Below, one piece after another: positions 1-8,008 of a DNA stretch of 64,000 bases (the stretch's first letter is position 1; every line of letters begins with the position of its first letter). Source of the DNA: Bryobacterales bacterium (GTDB lineage: Bacteria; Acidobacteriota; Terriglobia; Bryobacterales; Bryobacteraceae); assembly GCA_020852755.1 (NCBI GenBank), contig JADZAF010000325.1, positions 1 to 64,000 on the forward strand, given 5' to 3'. The notes below the pieces were generated by a model that worked only from the letters and a program-made list of their open reading frames with translations, searched no databases and was not told the origin of the DNA. Position numbers and translations under genes: made by a program.

Positions 1-246
1 ATGCCGCGCAACGTGATCTTCAGCCGCGCGGGGAGCGTGGAGAGGGAATCCCAGGCGGACTACAAGGTAGTGGGCCGGTCGGCCCTGGAGCTGAAGGACG
101 GATCGGTTTTCGCGGATCCGCTGTTCGTAGATGCGGCCAGGGGAGACTACCGCTTCCGGGAGGGCAGCCCGGCTCTGAAGCTGGGCATTGAGCCGCTGGA
201 CCTGGACAGGGCGCGTGTCCCCGCGAGTGGGAGCAGTGCACGTTGA
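1..246 (+). CDS. C-terminal end of a right-handed beta-helix protein (partial)
   Basis: The reading frame is open at the left edge and stops with TGA at 244-246, so only the last 81 residues are visible. The segment DPLFVDAARGDYRFREGSPA followed by an L-G-I-E-P-L-D-L tail is the usual last coil of right-handed parallel beta-helix proteins (pectate-lyase-like fold), where 'DP.F.D...GDYR...SPA' closes the solenoid. Such proteins are typically secreted and bind or cleave polysaccharide. The Met at position 1 is probably internal. The gene runs towards the minus-strand operon that ends at 388. Substrate and activity cannot be judged from this fragment. Confidence 0.6.
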   Translation: MPRNVIFSRAGSVERESQADYKVVGRSALELKDGSVFADPLFVDAARGDYRFREGSPALKLGIEPLDLDRARVPASGSSAR

Positions 247-387
247 GGACGTGTTGGGAAACCGCTTCCTCTGGTCGCGGCTCGGAAACGCGAACAGAGC
301 GCATACCGAGGCGGGACCGCGGGCTTGGACCGCCCCGGGTGACGCCGCCCTGAGAGGCCGGAACCCGGGGGCAAGCATGGGAAGCGC

Positions 388-1155
388 CTAGAATTCCGCG
401 CCGCCGTTGACCACCAGATTGGCTCCGGTAGTGTAGCGTGAGCCGCAGCCGGCCAGGAGGACGACGGCCGCGGCCACTTCGTCCGGTTCGGCCAGCCGTC
501 CGAGCGGATGATCCTGGGCGATGATTTCGAGCGCGCGGTCCGGATAGTGGCGCAGCAATTCCGTCCGGGTCATGCCGGGGGAAACGGCATTGACGAAAAT
601 CCCTTGGGGCAGCAGTTCCTTGGCGGCGGCCCGGACCAGGCCCCACAGGGCTCCTTTGGCCGCCAGGTACGGCCCCATCTGCACCGGGGGCGTGTGAAAC
701 AGCGCGTCGGTGAGCAGGACTACCACCCGGCTGCCGGTCCCCAGCAGCGGCCGCGCCGCCTGGATGCAGTGCAGGAAGCCGGCGCAGGCCACCTCCAGGT
801 GCGGCAGGATGTCGCACCGCCAGTCGCACTTGGCCAGGCGCCTGGGGACCAGCGGCGGAGCGGCGCCGTGCACCAGCACGTCCAGGCGGCCGGTTGCCGA
901 GCCGGCAACCTGGAACATCTGGCGCACCGCCTCGGGATCGCTGACATCCGCCTCGATGGTTTCCACCCGGCCCCGTCCGGAGCGCCGCACCTCCTCGCGC
1001 ACCTGTTCGGCCGCCTCCCGGCTCCGGCAGTAGTTCAGAAACACCAGGCTGCCTTGCGCAGCCAGGCGGCGCACGACCGCGGCGCCGATCCCCCGCGAGC
1101 CGCCGGTCACCAGGCAGACCCGCGCGTCCGTCTCAGAAACCCATGTAGACGACAT
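388..1155 (-). CDS. Short-chain dehydrogenase/reductase, FabG-like, with an altered active site
   Basis: A 255-residue classical SDR. The cofactor motif TGGSRGIG lies at residues 17-24, the Y-x3-K pair is YLAAK at 163-167, and the C-terminal LVVNGGAEF resembles the end of 3-oxoacyl-ACP reductases. Two positions are unusual. The NNAG motif reads HGAAP (residues 96-100), and the strand that normally ends in the catalytic Ser reads VVVLLTD (144-150), so the Ser is not where expected. It is the last gene of the minus-strand series and its ATG lies 23 bases inside the preceding 52-residue gene. The context of ACP, FkbH and MaoC suggests reduction or oxidation of an ACP- or CoA-bound acyl group. 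This is inference, and the altered residues leave room for a non-catalytic role. Confidence 0.85.
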   Translation of the reverse strand: MSSTWVSETDARVCLVTGGSRGIGAAVVRRLAAQGSLVFLNYCRSREAAEQVREEVRRSGRGRVETIEADVSDPEAVRQMFQVAGSATGRLDVLVHGAAPPLVPRRLAKCDWRCDILPHLEVACAGFLHCIQAARPLLGTGSRVVVLLTDALFHTPPVQMGPYLAAKGALWGLVRAAAKELLPQGIFVNAVSPGMTRTELLRHYPDRALEIIAQDHPLGRLAEPDEVAAAVVLLAGCGSRYTTGANLVVNGGAEF

Positions 1156-1291
1156 TCTGAATGTCCGAATCGGCCAGCAGCAGGAGAAACGCGATCACCA
1201 CCAGGGTCTTCAGCAGCACGTAGCGATAGAGATGAGCCGGTTGGTCCAGCCGGGCTTTCCAGCCCTCCAGAAACGAAATCCACAGCTTCAT
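1133..1291 (-). CDS. 52-residue single-helix membrane protein, DltX-like
   Basis: The ATG at 1291 overlaps the MBOAT stop codon in an ATGA arrangement, so translation is probably coupled. The protein has a short basic, probably cytoplasmic N-terminus (MKLWISFLEGWKARLDQP), one hydrophobic helix of about 16-20 residues (VLLKTLVVIAFLLLLA, 25-40) and a short outer tail DSDIQNVVYMGF ending exactly at the stop. In Gram-positive dlt operons, DltX is a protein of about 50 residues with one helix. As I recall the literature, its C-terminal Tyr-containing motif takes part in passing the acyl group from the MBOAT to DltD. The length, topology, terminal Y-x-x-F and position next to a DltB-like MBOAT all fit. 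The assignment is inference from these features, not from a sequence match. A chance short ORF is unlikely given the coupling and the helix. Confidence 0.7.
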   Translation of the reverse strand: MKLWISFLEGWKARLDQPAHLYRYVLLKTLVVIAFLLLLADSDIQNVVYMGF

Positions 1292-2514
1292 GCCAGTACC
1301 TTCGTTACGACCATCCTCAGCGTCCTTGCGGTCGCGTCCAGCCCGGGGGTGAAGAACAGGAACGTGAAGCAGACATAGTGCAGGGTGGCGAACACGGAGG
1401 CGCGCCGGATCCACGGGTGGCTCATGTAGCGCTTCACGCCGGCCCGTCCCAGGCGTCGCGACAGCAAGTCCCCATAGATCATGGTGGCGGCCACTCCCAA
1501 CCCGTGCAGCAGGCCGAAGACCGCGAAGTTGGAGGTGGAGCCGTGCCAGACACCGGCCAGGAAGAGGGCCACACCGGCCAGCGCGTACCCGGCCCGCGTA
1601 GCGTGCGCGGTCCAGCGTTCCGCCACCCACTTGTAGGGAGCCATGAAGACGTAGTCGCGGATCCAGCGGGTGAGCGTGATGTGCCAGCGGTTCCAGAAAT
1701 CCACCAGGTTGCGGGCCAGGTACGGCCGGTCGAAGTTCTCCGCGTGTTTCATTCCCAGCAGTCCGGCCGCGCCGATCACCATGTCGCAATAGCCCGAGAA
1801 GTTACTGTAGACGTACAGCGGGTAGAGGTAGAAGGAGAGCAGGAAACTGAGGGCGGCGGAAGGGGCGTCGGCGGCCCTCACCAGTTCGTCGCGCGAATAC
1901 TGGTAAGCGTACCGGGCGGCGAAGGCCACAACGCCGAGCTTGATCATCCCGGTCAGAATCCGGTTCCAATGCCGCATTCCCTGGTGCTCCGCCCCGTAGC
2001 CCCGGTCGATGCCCGCCCAGAATTCGTGGAACTCGCCGTAGCGCTGAATGGGGCCGGCCACCAAAGAGAAGAATCCAATCTGGTAATTCAGGTAGCTCAG
2101 GAAGCTGAAGCGGGGAAGCTGCCCCTGGTGCTGATCCACCAGCATGTGAATCAGCTTGAAAGTCATGTAGGAAATTCCCACCAGTTCCAGGGCGTGCTGT
2201 GTCCAGCTTCCAGGGAGCAGCACGGCGAGGAAATCATAGCGTTTGACGTAGACCAGGGCGGCCACCGCGGCGGCAATGAACACGGGCGGCCAGAGGCGTG
2301 AAGGACGGGCGCGCACCAGGCACAGCATGCCATAGCCGCACAGCAGAAACACGGCCAGGGCGGCCAGGCTGGGTCCGCTGGTCACCAGCGTCAGCAGAAA
2401 GCCGGTGTTGGCGAGGGTCAGGAGCGCGCGCCGGTACTTCTTCGACCGGGAGCGCTGGTAGACCAGCAGCAGAACGCCCAGGAAAACCAGGAAGTGAAAG
2501 GAGAAGAAACTCAT
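1288..2514 (-). CDS. MBOAT family membrane O-acyltransferase, DltB-like
   Basis: A 408-residue polytopic membrane protein of usual MBOAT length. Family hallmarks are present: DFWNRWHITLTRWIRDYVF at 272-290 with His278, and GVWHGSTSNF at 322-331 with the conserved His324 lining the channel. The block SFYLYPLYVYSNFSGYCDM (227-245) is typical of the DltB/AlgI branch. These proteins move an acyl group from a cytoplasmic carrier across the membrane onto an extracytoplasmic acceptor. The start codon overlaps the ACP stop by 4 bases (2511-2514) and the stop overlaps the 52-residue gene by 4 bases. The ACP upstream and the small helix protein downstream favour a Dlt-like ACP-fed mechanism over an acetyl-CoA-fed AlgI one. 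The acceptor is probably the surface polysaccharide. Confidence 0.93.
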   Translation of the reverse strand: MSFFSFHFLVFLGVLLLVYQRSRSKKYRRALLTLANTGFLLTLVTSGPSLAALAVFLLCGYGMLCLVRARPSRLWPPVFIAAAVAALVYVKRYDFLAVLLPGSWTQHALELVGISYMTFKLIHMLVDQHQGQLPRFSFLSYLNYQIGFFSLVAGPIQRYGEFHEFWAGIDRGYGAEHQGMRHWNRILTGMIKLGVVAFAARYAYQYSRDELVRAADAPSAALSFLLSFYLYPLYVYSNFSGYCDMVIGAAGLLGMKHAENFDRPYLARNLVDFWNRWHITLTRWIRDYVFMAPYKWVAERWTAHATRAGYALAGVALFLAGVWHGSTSNFAVFGLLHGLGVAATMIYGDLLSRRLGRAGVKRYMSHPWIRRASVFATLHYVCFTFLFFTPGLDATARTLRMVVTKVLA

Positions 2515-2783
2515 GCCCCCGCGGTCCGGCTCTGCATTCCCAGTTTGCGTTCCAGCAGCCGCACGAACGAACCGATGTTCTGTCCCGGCTCTTTCAATCC
2601 GGAGATCTCATCGGTGGCGAACCGGATGGCGAAATGCTTCTCCACCGCGATGATCAGGTTGATGTGTTGGAGCGAGTCCCATCCGTCCACGTCCTTGGCC
2701 GACATCTCGTCGGTAAGGACAGCGTCCGGATCGTCAAAGACCTGCCGAAAGACCTGCTGCAATCGTTCGCGAATCTCGTTCAT
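2511..2783 (-). CDS. Acyl carrier protein
   Basis: A 90-residue protein whose motif VDGWDSLQHINLI contains Ser37 in the D-S-L context used for 4'-phosphopantetheine attachment. Size and helical pattern are those of stand-alone ACPs. I chose the ATG at 2783 (MNEIRERLQQ) because it gives a standard ACP N-terminus. A longer in-frame extension to 2897 would run inside the FkbH gene without adding recognisable sequence. The gene overlaps the FkbH gene by 50 bases and the MBOAT gene by 4, so the three are probably made in fixed ratio. Its likely role is to receive an acyl group from the FkbH-like protein and present it to the MBOAT protein, as DltC does for DltB. Confidence 0.92.
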   Translation of the reverse strand: MNEIRERLQQVFRQVFDDPDAVLTDEMSAKDVDGWDSLQHINLIIAVEKHFAIRFATDEISGLKEPGQNIGSFVRLLERKLGMQSRTAGA

Positions 2784-4701
2784 GAGTCTTTTCCGTTCGT
2801 ATATAGGTGTGCCGCGGCTGATAGGATTCGTCCACCCGGAGGACCCAGCGCGCCGCCGAATCATCGGCGCCGGAAGCCTGGAAGCCGAGCCGGCCATAGT
2901 GATCCCTCACCATGCCGTTCCGCTCCGTGGGGATGTAGAGGCCGGTCACGGTATGGCAGCCGCGGGCGCGGGCGGCGGCCACAATCTCATTCAGCGCCAG
3001 TTGCTCCACGGTACGCTGCAGGACCCGGCAGCTCATCAGCCAGGTGTCGATCTCCAATGAGCCATGCGACTGGACCAGGAAGATCACCGAGATCAATCCG
3101 TTGTCGCCGAGCCGGTCCGCCAGGCTGATGGTGAGGGTGTGCCAATCCGGGTCCCGGGAAAGGGCTTCGATTTCGGCGCGGGTGCGCCGCCGGGTGGTCA
3201 GGTTGAACTGGTTGCTCTTGTTGACGAGCTGGGTGACGCGCTCGATGTTCAACGGGTTCACCGGCTCGATCCTGGCCCGCATCTCCAGCGAACCGAGGAA
3301 GGAGTCGAGGTCGGCGAAGGCGGAGGCCATCCGGGCGCGCTCGGCGTTTTGGGCGTAGTACTGTGCGCGGCTGGCGTCTTCCCGGGTCCATGACACGGTT
3401 TCGAAGTAGCGGTGCCGGGCAAGCGCCGCCACGTATCCGGCGGGGTCTTCCGGCATATCGGGAACGGCAACCTCCGGCGCGAAGCGGCGGACCACGGCAC
3501 GCTCGGCCGGATTATCGTCCACGAACACCAGCGAGTCCACGCCCAGCTCCAGACGGCGCGCGATCTCCCTCAGATTATCGGCCTTGTTGTTCCAGTTGGC
3601 GATGAAGCAGGAAATGTGGTCCAGCGTCAGAATCATGTCGTCGCGCAAGCGGAACGGCCGCCGCGCGATCTCTTCGTCGTTCTTGGAACAGACGGCCAGC
3701 AGGATTCCGCGGTCATGCAGTTGCCTGCAGTAGGCCTGGAAGGCGAGAAACGCCTCGCCCTGGCCGGAGCCCTGGCCCAGTTGGATCCCCTCCGCGCCGT
3801 CGTCCCCGACGACGCCGCCCCAGAGGGTGTTGTCGAGATCCAGGACCAGGACCTTGCGGGATTTTCCTCGAATGGCCAGGACCAGGCCGGCCGCGCTGTG
3901 GGCATAGGCTACCAGGCATTCGGGGCCGCAGGGCATCTTGGCTTCCAGGTAGAAGCGGGGGTCGAACCAGTCCCGGGCGCCGGCTGCCACCACCAGGGAA
4001 TTGAGGTCATGCAGCACGACGTGGGCGGGCGCCTGCTCCGCCATGCGCCGGTTCAACAGTGCCAGGTAGTTTTCCCGGGAAGCGGGGTGGCGCAGCGAGT
4101 AGTGGCCCAGAACGCCCCAGGGGTCGATGTCGAAGCTGTTCTGGATGACGGTTGCCCCCCAGCGTTCGCGAACCACCTGCCAGAGCCCGGCCCAGCCGGA
4201 AAGTTCCTCTTCCGCCATCCGCTCCACTTCCTCGCGGCCGGCGGCAACGGGAGGAAACACGCCGACGTCGCGCGCTCCGGTGGCCAGAAAGACGATGTTC
4301 GGCCGGAAGCAGTCCAGCCCCGAACCGGGAGTCAGGATCTCCTGGCGGAACAGGCCGTATTCGCACTCATACAGCTCGAAGGTCAGGTCCCGTCCGGCCA
4401 GAAAGATCCGAATCAGCTCGACCAGTTGCAGCGTGGTCGGCCCGCCCAGAACGGCAATCCGCAGCGCCTCTTCCTGGCCGGGACCGGCCTTTCCAGCGTG
4501 GATGAACCTCTTGAGAGCGAGCAGGGAGGTGTAGTCCAGATCGGGTGAGACGGCGCGGCGCGCCGCGGCTGCCGCTGCCTTCGGATCCTGGGACCGCAGC
4601 TGTTTCAGCGCCGCGAGAAAGCTCTTGAACAGCCCGGTCCGCTGCCGGGCATCCGACTCCAGATACCGTTCAAGGGTGTCCAAATGAATTTCGTTAGCCA
4701 T
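2734..4701 (-). CDS. FkbH-like HAD-superfamily acyl-ACP loading protein
   Basis: A 655-residue protein with the FkbH layout. An N-terminal region of about 270 residues precedes a HAD domain with VLVLDLDNTLWGG at 284-296 (Asp288 and Asp290), then VCSKND (337-342) and VFVDDNPAER (392-401). A C-terminal GNAT-like part contains NKSNQFNLTTRR. Family knowledge: FkbH proteins take D-1,3-bisphosphoglycerate, remove the phosphate and leave a glyceryl group on an ACP, for example on the way to methoxymalonyl-ACP. The adjacent overlapping ACP gene fits. It overlaps the MaoC gene by 8 bases. In this operon it stands where a Dlt operon has the adenylating ligase DltA, so I infer it loads the group to be transferred. 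Substrate is unproven. Confidence 0.9.
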   Translation of the reverse strand: MANEIHLDTLERYLESDARQRTGLFKSFLAALKQLRSQDPKAAAAAARRAVSPDLDYTSLLALKRFIHAGKAGPGQEEALRIAVLGGPTTLQLVELIRIFLAGRDLTFELYECEYGLFRQEILTPGSGLDCFRPNIVFLATGARDVGVFPPVAAGREEVERMAEEELSGWAGLWQVVRERWGATVIQNSFDIDPWGVLGHYSLRHPASRENYLALLNRRMAEQAPAHVVLHDLNSLVVAAGARDWFDPRFYLEAKMPCGPECLVAYAHSAAGLVLAIRGKSRKVLVLDLDNTLWGGVVGDDGAEGIQLGQGSGQGEAFLAFQAYCRQLHDRGILLAVCSKNDEEIARRPFRLRDDMILTLDHISCFIANWNNKADNLREIARRLELGVDSLVFVDDNPAERAVVRRFAPEVAVPDMPEDPAGYVAALARHRYFETVSWTREDASRAQYYAQNAERARMASAFADLDSFLGSLEMRARIEPVNPLNIERVTQLVNKSNQFNLTTRRRTRAEIEALSRDPDWHTLTISLADRLGDNGLISVIFLVQSHGSLEIDTWLMSCRVLQRTVEQLALNEIVAAARARGCHTVTGLYIPTERNGMVRDHYGRLGFQASGADDSAARWVLRVDESYQPRHTYIRTEKTHERDSRTIAAGLSAGL

Positions 4702-5110
4702 GGATGCTGGTGATTCCGGTTTGAATTTTGGCGGTTGCGATCAGCAGCCCATCCTGGTTCCTGACCACCGCCTTCAGAATCAGGGTTTGTACGGACTCGA
4801 TGAATTCGTGCACTTCCAGCCGCAGGTGCAGGCAGTCTCCCGGGTAGCACGGATTCCGGAAGGAAAAGCTGGCCTGCTGCAGCACGCCCGCGTGGCCGGG
4901 CAGTTCGGTTCCGACCAGGGCAGAGAGCAGAGAGCCGATGAGCAGGCCATGCGCGATGCGGGTACGGAAGCCGCGCTCCCGGGCGAAGCCATCGTCCACA
5001 TGGATAGAGCTGCTGTCGCCGGAGAGCGCGACGAAGCGGTCGATCAATTCCGGGGTGACCGCCACCCGGCGCTCCACGGTCTTTCCGAGCCAGTCTCCGG
5101 CCCGAGTCAT
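4694..5110 (-). CDS. MaoC-like (R)-specific enoyl hydratase domain protein
   Basis: A 138-residue single hot-dog-fold protein. The hydratase motif appears as SGDSSSIHVDD at 30-40. Asp32 and His37 are the expected catalytic pair, although the usual N-P between them is S-S. The pattern GFRTRIAHGLLIGSLLSAL (47-65) is also typical. I chose the ATG at 5110, which makes an ATGA overlap with the stop of the SGNH gene. The same frame stays open upstream without family sequence. It probably hydrates or dehydrates an acyl thioester on ACP or CoA. With the two SDRs nearby it could help build a hydroxyacyl group for transfer to the polysaccharide, but this is inference. Confidence 0.85.
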   Translation of the reverse strand: MTRAGDWLGKTVERRVAVTPELIDRFVALSGDSSSIHVDDGFARERGFRTRIAHGLLIGSLLSALVGTELPGHAGVLQQASFSFRNPCYPGDCLHLRLEVHEFIESVQTLILKAVVRNQDGLLIATAKIQTGITSIHG

Positions 5111-6240
5111 GGAACAGCGGGCGGGCCGGCCGGGAGCCCGGAGTGCGAAACGGCGCCCGATCCGCGCACTGACTCGAGCCAGTGCACGAAATGCCGGGTC
5201 CACTTGCGGGCGCCGGCCCGGTTGAGATGCCCCCAATCGGCAAAGTCGCGCTCGGTGAGGCCGGCGTCCTCGGGCAACTGCCACCAGCCGATTTCGAATC
5301 CCAGCTCGCCGGCCAGGCGTTGAAGCCGGGCCTTCAGGTAATGGTAGGGATCCCGCGGCACTTTGGCGAGCATCTCGAAATAGGCTTTGGTAGTGGGCAA
5401 GTACACCACGTAGACGCGGGCCCCGTCGCTTTTCACCATTTGGATGAAACGCGCCAGTTGCTCCTCCATGATGGGCGACGGAGCGTAATCCGGATAGCCC
5501 CAATGCAGCCAGTATTCCAGCGCCTTGCCGGTGAAGTTCCTCTCCTCGTGCAGGTCGTCCGGCATGGCGGCGGCGCCTGCCACCGCCAGCCTGCCGGTGC
5601 CGTCGATGAAGAAGCGCTGGCGGGGCGGCCGCCCGCGCTTCAACCAGTCCTTCAGATACTGGCTGGCTACCGGCAGGGCGACATCCATGCCGAAAACATA
5701 ATCGGCCAGCAGGCGGGCCCGGGCGCGGCCGGTATAGGCCATGCGATCGTGCCAGGACGCGTATCTGCGGTAGCGCGCGGGAGGGGGATAGCCGCCCGCC
5801 GACAGTTGAAACGGATCCAGCTGGAGTACGACGAGATCCGCCCGCGACAGAGCGGCGCGGTTCCGCTGGTAGGTCAATAGCGCGTCGAGAACATTGATGC
5901 CGCCCATCGCCAGCGGCAGGACCTGGCCTTTTTGCAGGCCCAGCATGGCCTCCATCTGGGCGGGCAGAAAGGCTTCACGGCCGCGCGAGGAGCCGAAGAC
6001 CAGCACCCGCGGATCGGAGCTCTTCGCGATGACGACTTCCTCCAGTTTGAGCAGGCCGCCGATATCGTTGGATGGCGCCAGCTTCCAGACGAAGTCGGTT
6101 CTGCCGACGGCGATCTCCACCAGGGCGACCAAAACCAGAAGGAAGACGACGTAGGACGTCACGCCGTAGCGGCGGTAACCGGGATGGCCGGCGGAGCCCC
6201 GTGAAATGGGTTCGGTTGCTACGGAATTGGCCGTTGTCAT
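5107..6240 (-). CDS. Membrane-anchored SGNH/GDSL-like protein, DltD/AlgX-like role
   Basis: A 377-residue protein with a cytoplasmic N-terminus of about 27 residues, one signal-anchor helix (SYVVFLLVLVALVEIAVG, 29-46) and an extracytoplasmic SGNH domain. The nucleophile block is VLVFGSSRGREAF (79-91) with Ser84/Ser85. The DxxH motif is DWGHLN at 335-340 with Asp335 and His338. DltD has the same architecture (N-terminal helix, G-S-S motif, D-x-x-H) and completes transfer of D-Ala to teichoic acid, while AlgX/AlgJ serve alginate O-acetylation. Here it shares the operon with the MBOAT protein and probably transfers the acyl group to the polysaccharide outside the membrane. Family recognition is by motif only. 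Confidence 0.82.
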   Translation of the reverse strand: MTTANSVATEPISRGSAGHPGYRRYGVTSYVVFLLVLVALVEIAVGRTDFVWKLAPSNDIGGLLKLEEVVIAKSSDPRVLVFGSSRGREAFLPAQMEAMLGLQKGQVLPLAMGGINVLDALLTYQRNRAALSRADLVVLQLDPFQLSAGGYPPPARYRRYASWHDRMAYTGRARARLLADYVFGMDVALPVASQYLKDWLKRGRPPRQRFFIDGTGRLAVAGAAAMPDDLHEERNFTGKALEYWLHWGYPDYAPSPIMEEQLARFIQMVKSDGARVYVVYLPTTKAYFEMLAKVPRDPYHYLKARLQRLAGELGFEIGWWQLPEDAGLTERDFADWGHLNRAGARKWTRHFVHWLESVRGSGAVSHSGLPAGPPAVP

Positions 6241-6250
6241 GCTTTCAGGT

Positions 6251-8008
6251 TCAGGATGATTTCGGCGCCGGGATGCATGAAGGGGAAGCCGCCGGCTGGT
6301 CGGAGCGGTACACGCGCCAGCCGGTTCCGTCGATCGGCGTGCCTTCCGAGGCGCCCAGCCGGTTCTGGAAATTCGAGCGCGCGCCGGTACGGGCTTCCGG
6401 ACCTACAAACCGGTAGCAGAAAATCTGCCACCAGTCGCGCCAGGTCTCGATGGGATAGCCGCGCAGCATGGGCAGCGCCGTCCGGCGGGCCTGTTCCCGC
6501 CTGGGGACGGGCACCGGCGGCATGCTGACGAAGAAGACCGGGCCGGGGTGGCAGTCGAGGAACTCGCGCCGGACGGGGGCGATGCTCTGGAAGGGCCGGC
6601 CCGTATAGAAGGTCATCACCAGGTGTTCGTTGGGCGCGGCATAGAGCCTGGCGCCGGAAGGCGGTTCAGCCTCAAAGTGGCGTACCAGGGCCTCGATGGC
6701 GGGGAAGCCGCCCCCTGCGGTGAGCCGCATGGCGGCCTCGACGCGATCGCCGGCCAGCATCAGTATGACGGCCACGCAGGCCGAGGCGACCGTTCCCCCG
6801 CGCAGCGTCCGGGCGCTGTGGGCCAGCACGATGGCAGTCAGCAGGGCTGCGGGGCCGACCAGGCCGACGGTCATCCGTTGCTGGAACTGGCTGGCGGCCG
6901 GCATGAGCAGATGGAATCCCAGGAAGGAAAGAGCCACCCATGCAGCCAGCAGGCCGGCCGCGGTCCTGGCCGGCGGCGAGAGCGTGCGCCTGGCCAGAAA
7001 CAGGTAGGCCGCGGCGAGCCCCAGGACGTAGGGCAGGCGAACGCGCAGAGGCTCCCAGAGATCGCCGGGCAGGTCGATCACACGCCAGCCGGACGGAACC
7101 AGGAACGAAGTGGCCAGGAACCCGCTGAGAACCGCCCAGGGCACCGAAGCGGCGGCGACCGCGCCCCACAATGCCAGCACCCTGGTCCTGAGGGCCGGAT
7201 GTTTGAGAAACAGCAAAATGCTGAGTGGCAGAGCCGCCAGCGCGGCGGTGAAGAAGGTCAACAGGTGCGTGTGGAAAAGCAGGGCCAGGCCGAACCCGGC
7301 CAGAATGAAATCCCTCCCTCCGCGGAAGCGCCAAACCCTCCACAAGCCGTACACGCAAAGAACGGAGGCGAAGACGGTGAAGGAATAGTAGCGCGCCTGC
7401 CTTCCGTACCAGATCAGGCTGGGAGTGGCAGCGCCCACGATGAGCGCCGCCCAGGCCGCGGCGGGTCCGGCCATGGCCCGGGCGGCGATATACAGAAGCG
7501 GCAACAGCAGGACGCTGACGAGCGCCGCCGGAAGTCGAGCGGCCAGCGTTCGCTTTCGAAGCGCGTTGGTGTCCCGAACGGCGTGGGCCGCCCGGCCCGG
7601 TTCAACGCCGGACAGCCGGAAAGAGGCTGCGATGGCGTACAGGGGAAGCCACTGGTGATAGACCGCCAGTCCCCGGTCCGAGTAGCTGATATCGCGGAAC
7701 TCGTACTCCGGATTTCCCGGCCAGGGCTTGACCAGCGTATTCTCGTACAGCGGCAGGCCGAGGTAGGAATCCACCGGCAGGCCGTGTTGCAGGATCGTCA
7801 GGGCATTGACGGCCGATTCCGCTTCGTCCACCCACAGGGGCGAATCGCCCAGCCCCCACAGGCGGAGATAGGCTCCGAAGGTCAGGATGGCAGCCAGGCA
7901 GGCGGAGCTAAGCGCGCTGCGAACTCTGGCTGGCCAGCGCCTCCCCGCGGAACTTGCGCTCGCAGTAGAGGTCGACAACCCAGGGCAGGAATCGATTGAG
8001 GAGGTCAA
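6251..8008 (-). CDS. GT39/ArnT-like polytopic glycosyltransferase
   Basis: A 585-residue membrane protein with about ten hydrophobic helices. After the first helix it has GLGDSPLWVDEAESAVNAL (52-70). The acidic pair Asp61-Glu62 in the first outer loop is the usual catalytic signature of GT-C enzymes that use a lipid-linked sugar. A soluble tail of about 130 residues ends at 6251. The start is uncertain: the ATG at 8008 lies 101 bases inside the upstream SDR gene, and an in-frame TTG at 7978 would cut the overlap to 71 bases. No later start precedes the first helix cleanly. Likely role is adding a sugar to a lipid or polysaccharide at the outer face of the membrane. Donor and acceptor are unknown. 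Confidence 0.8.
   Translation of the reverse strand: MTSSIDSCPGLSTSTASASSAGRRWPARVRSALSSACLAAILTFGAYLRLWGLGDSPLWVDEAESAVNALTILQHGLPVDSYLGLPLYENTLVKPWPGNPEYEFRDISYSDRGLAVYHQWLPLYAIAASFRLSGVEPGRAAHAVRDTNALRKRTLAARLPAALVSVLLLPLLYIAARAMAGPAAAWAALIVGAATPSLIWYGRQARYYSFTVFASVLCVYGLWRVWRFRGGRDFILAGFGLALLFHTHLLTFFTAALAALPLSILLFLKHPALRTRVLALWGAVAAASVPWAVLSGFLATSFLVPSGWRVIDLPGDLWEPLRVRLPYVLGLAAAYLFLARRTLSPPARTAAGLLAAWVALSFLGFHLLMPAASQFQQRMTVGLVGPAALLTAIVLAHSARTLRGGTVASACVAVILMLAGDRVEAAMRLTAGGGFPAIEALVRHFEAEPPSGARLYAAPNEHLVMTFYTGRPFQSIAPVRREFLDCHPGPVFFVSMPPVPVPRREQARRTALPMLRGYPIETWRDWWQIFCYRFVGPEARTGARSNFQNRLGASEGTPIDGTGWRVYRSDQPAASPSCIPAPKSS

Noticed and set aside
247..387. Possible terminator between the partial beta-helix gene and the minus-strand operon
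   Set aside because: GC-rich inverted stretches such as GGCGG...CCGCC and CCCGGG are present, but there is no T run on either strand and stems are short or loops long.
508..2301. Long plus-strand open frame of 597 codons opposite the SDR and MBOAT genes
   Set aside because: It is antisense to genes with clear family motifs, and its translation is rich in Arg/Gly/Pro/His without domain features, as expected for a shadow frame in high-GC DNA.
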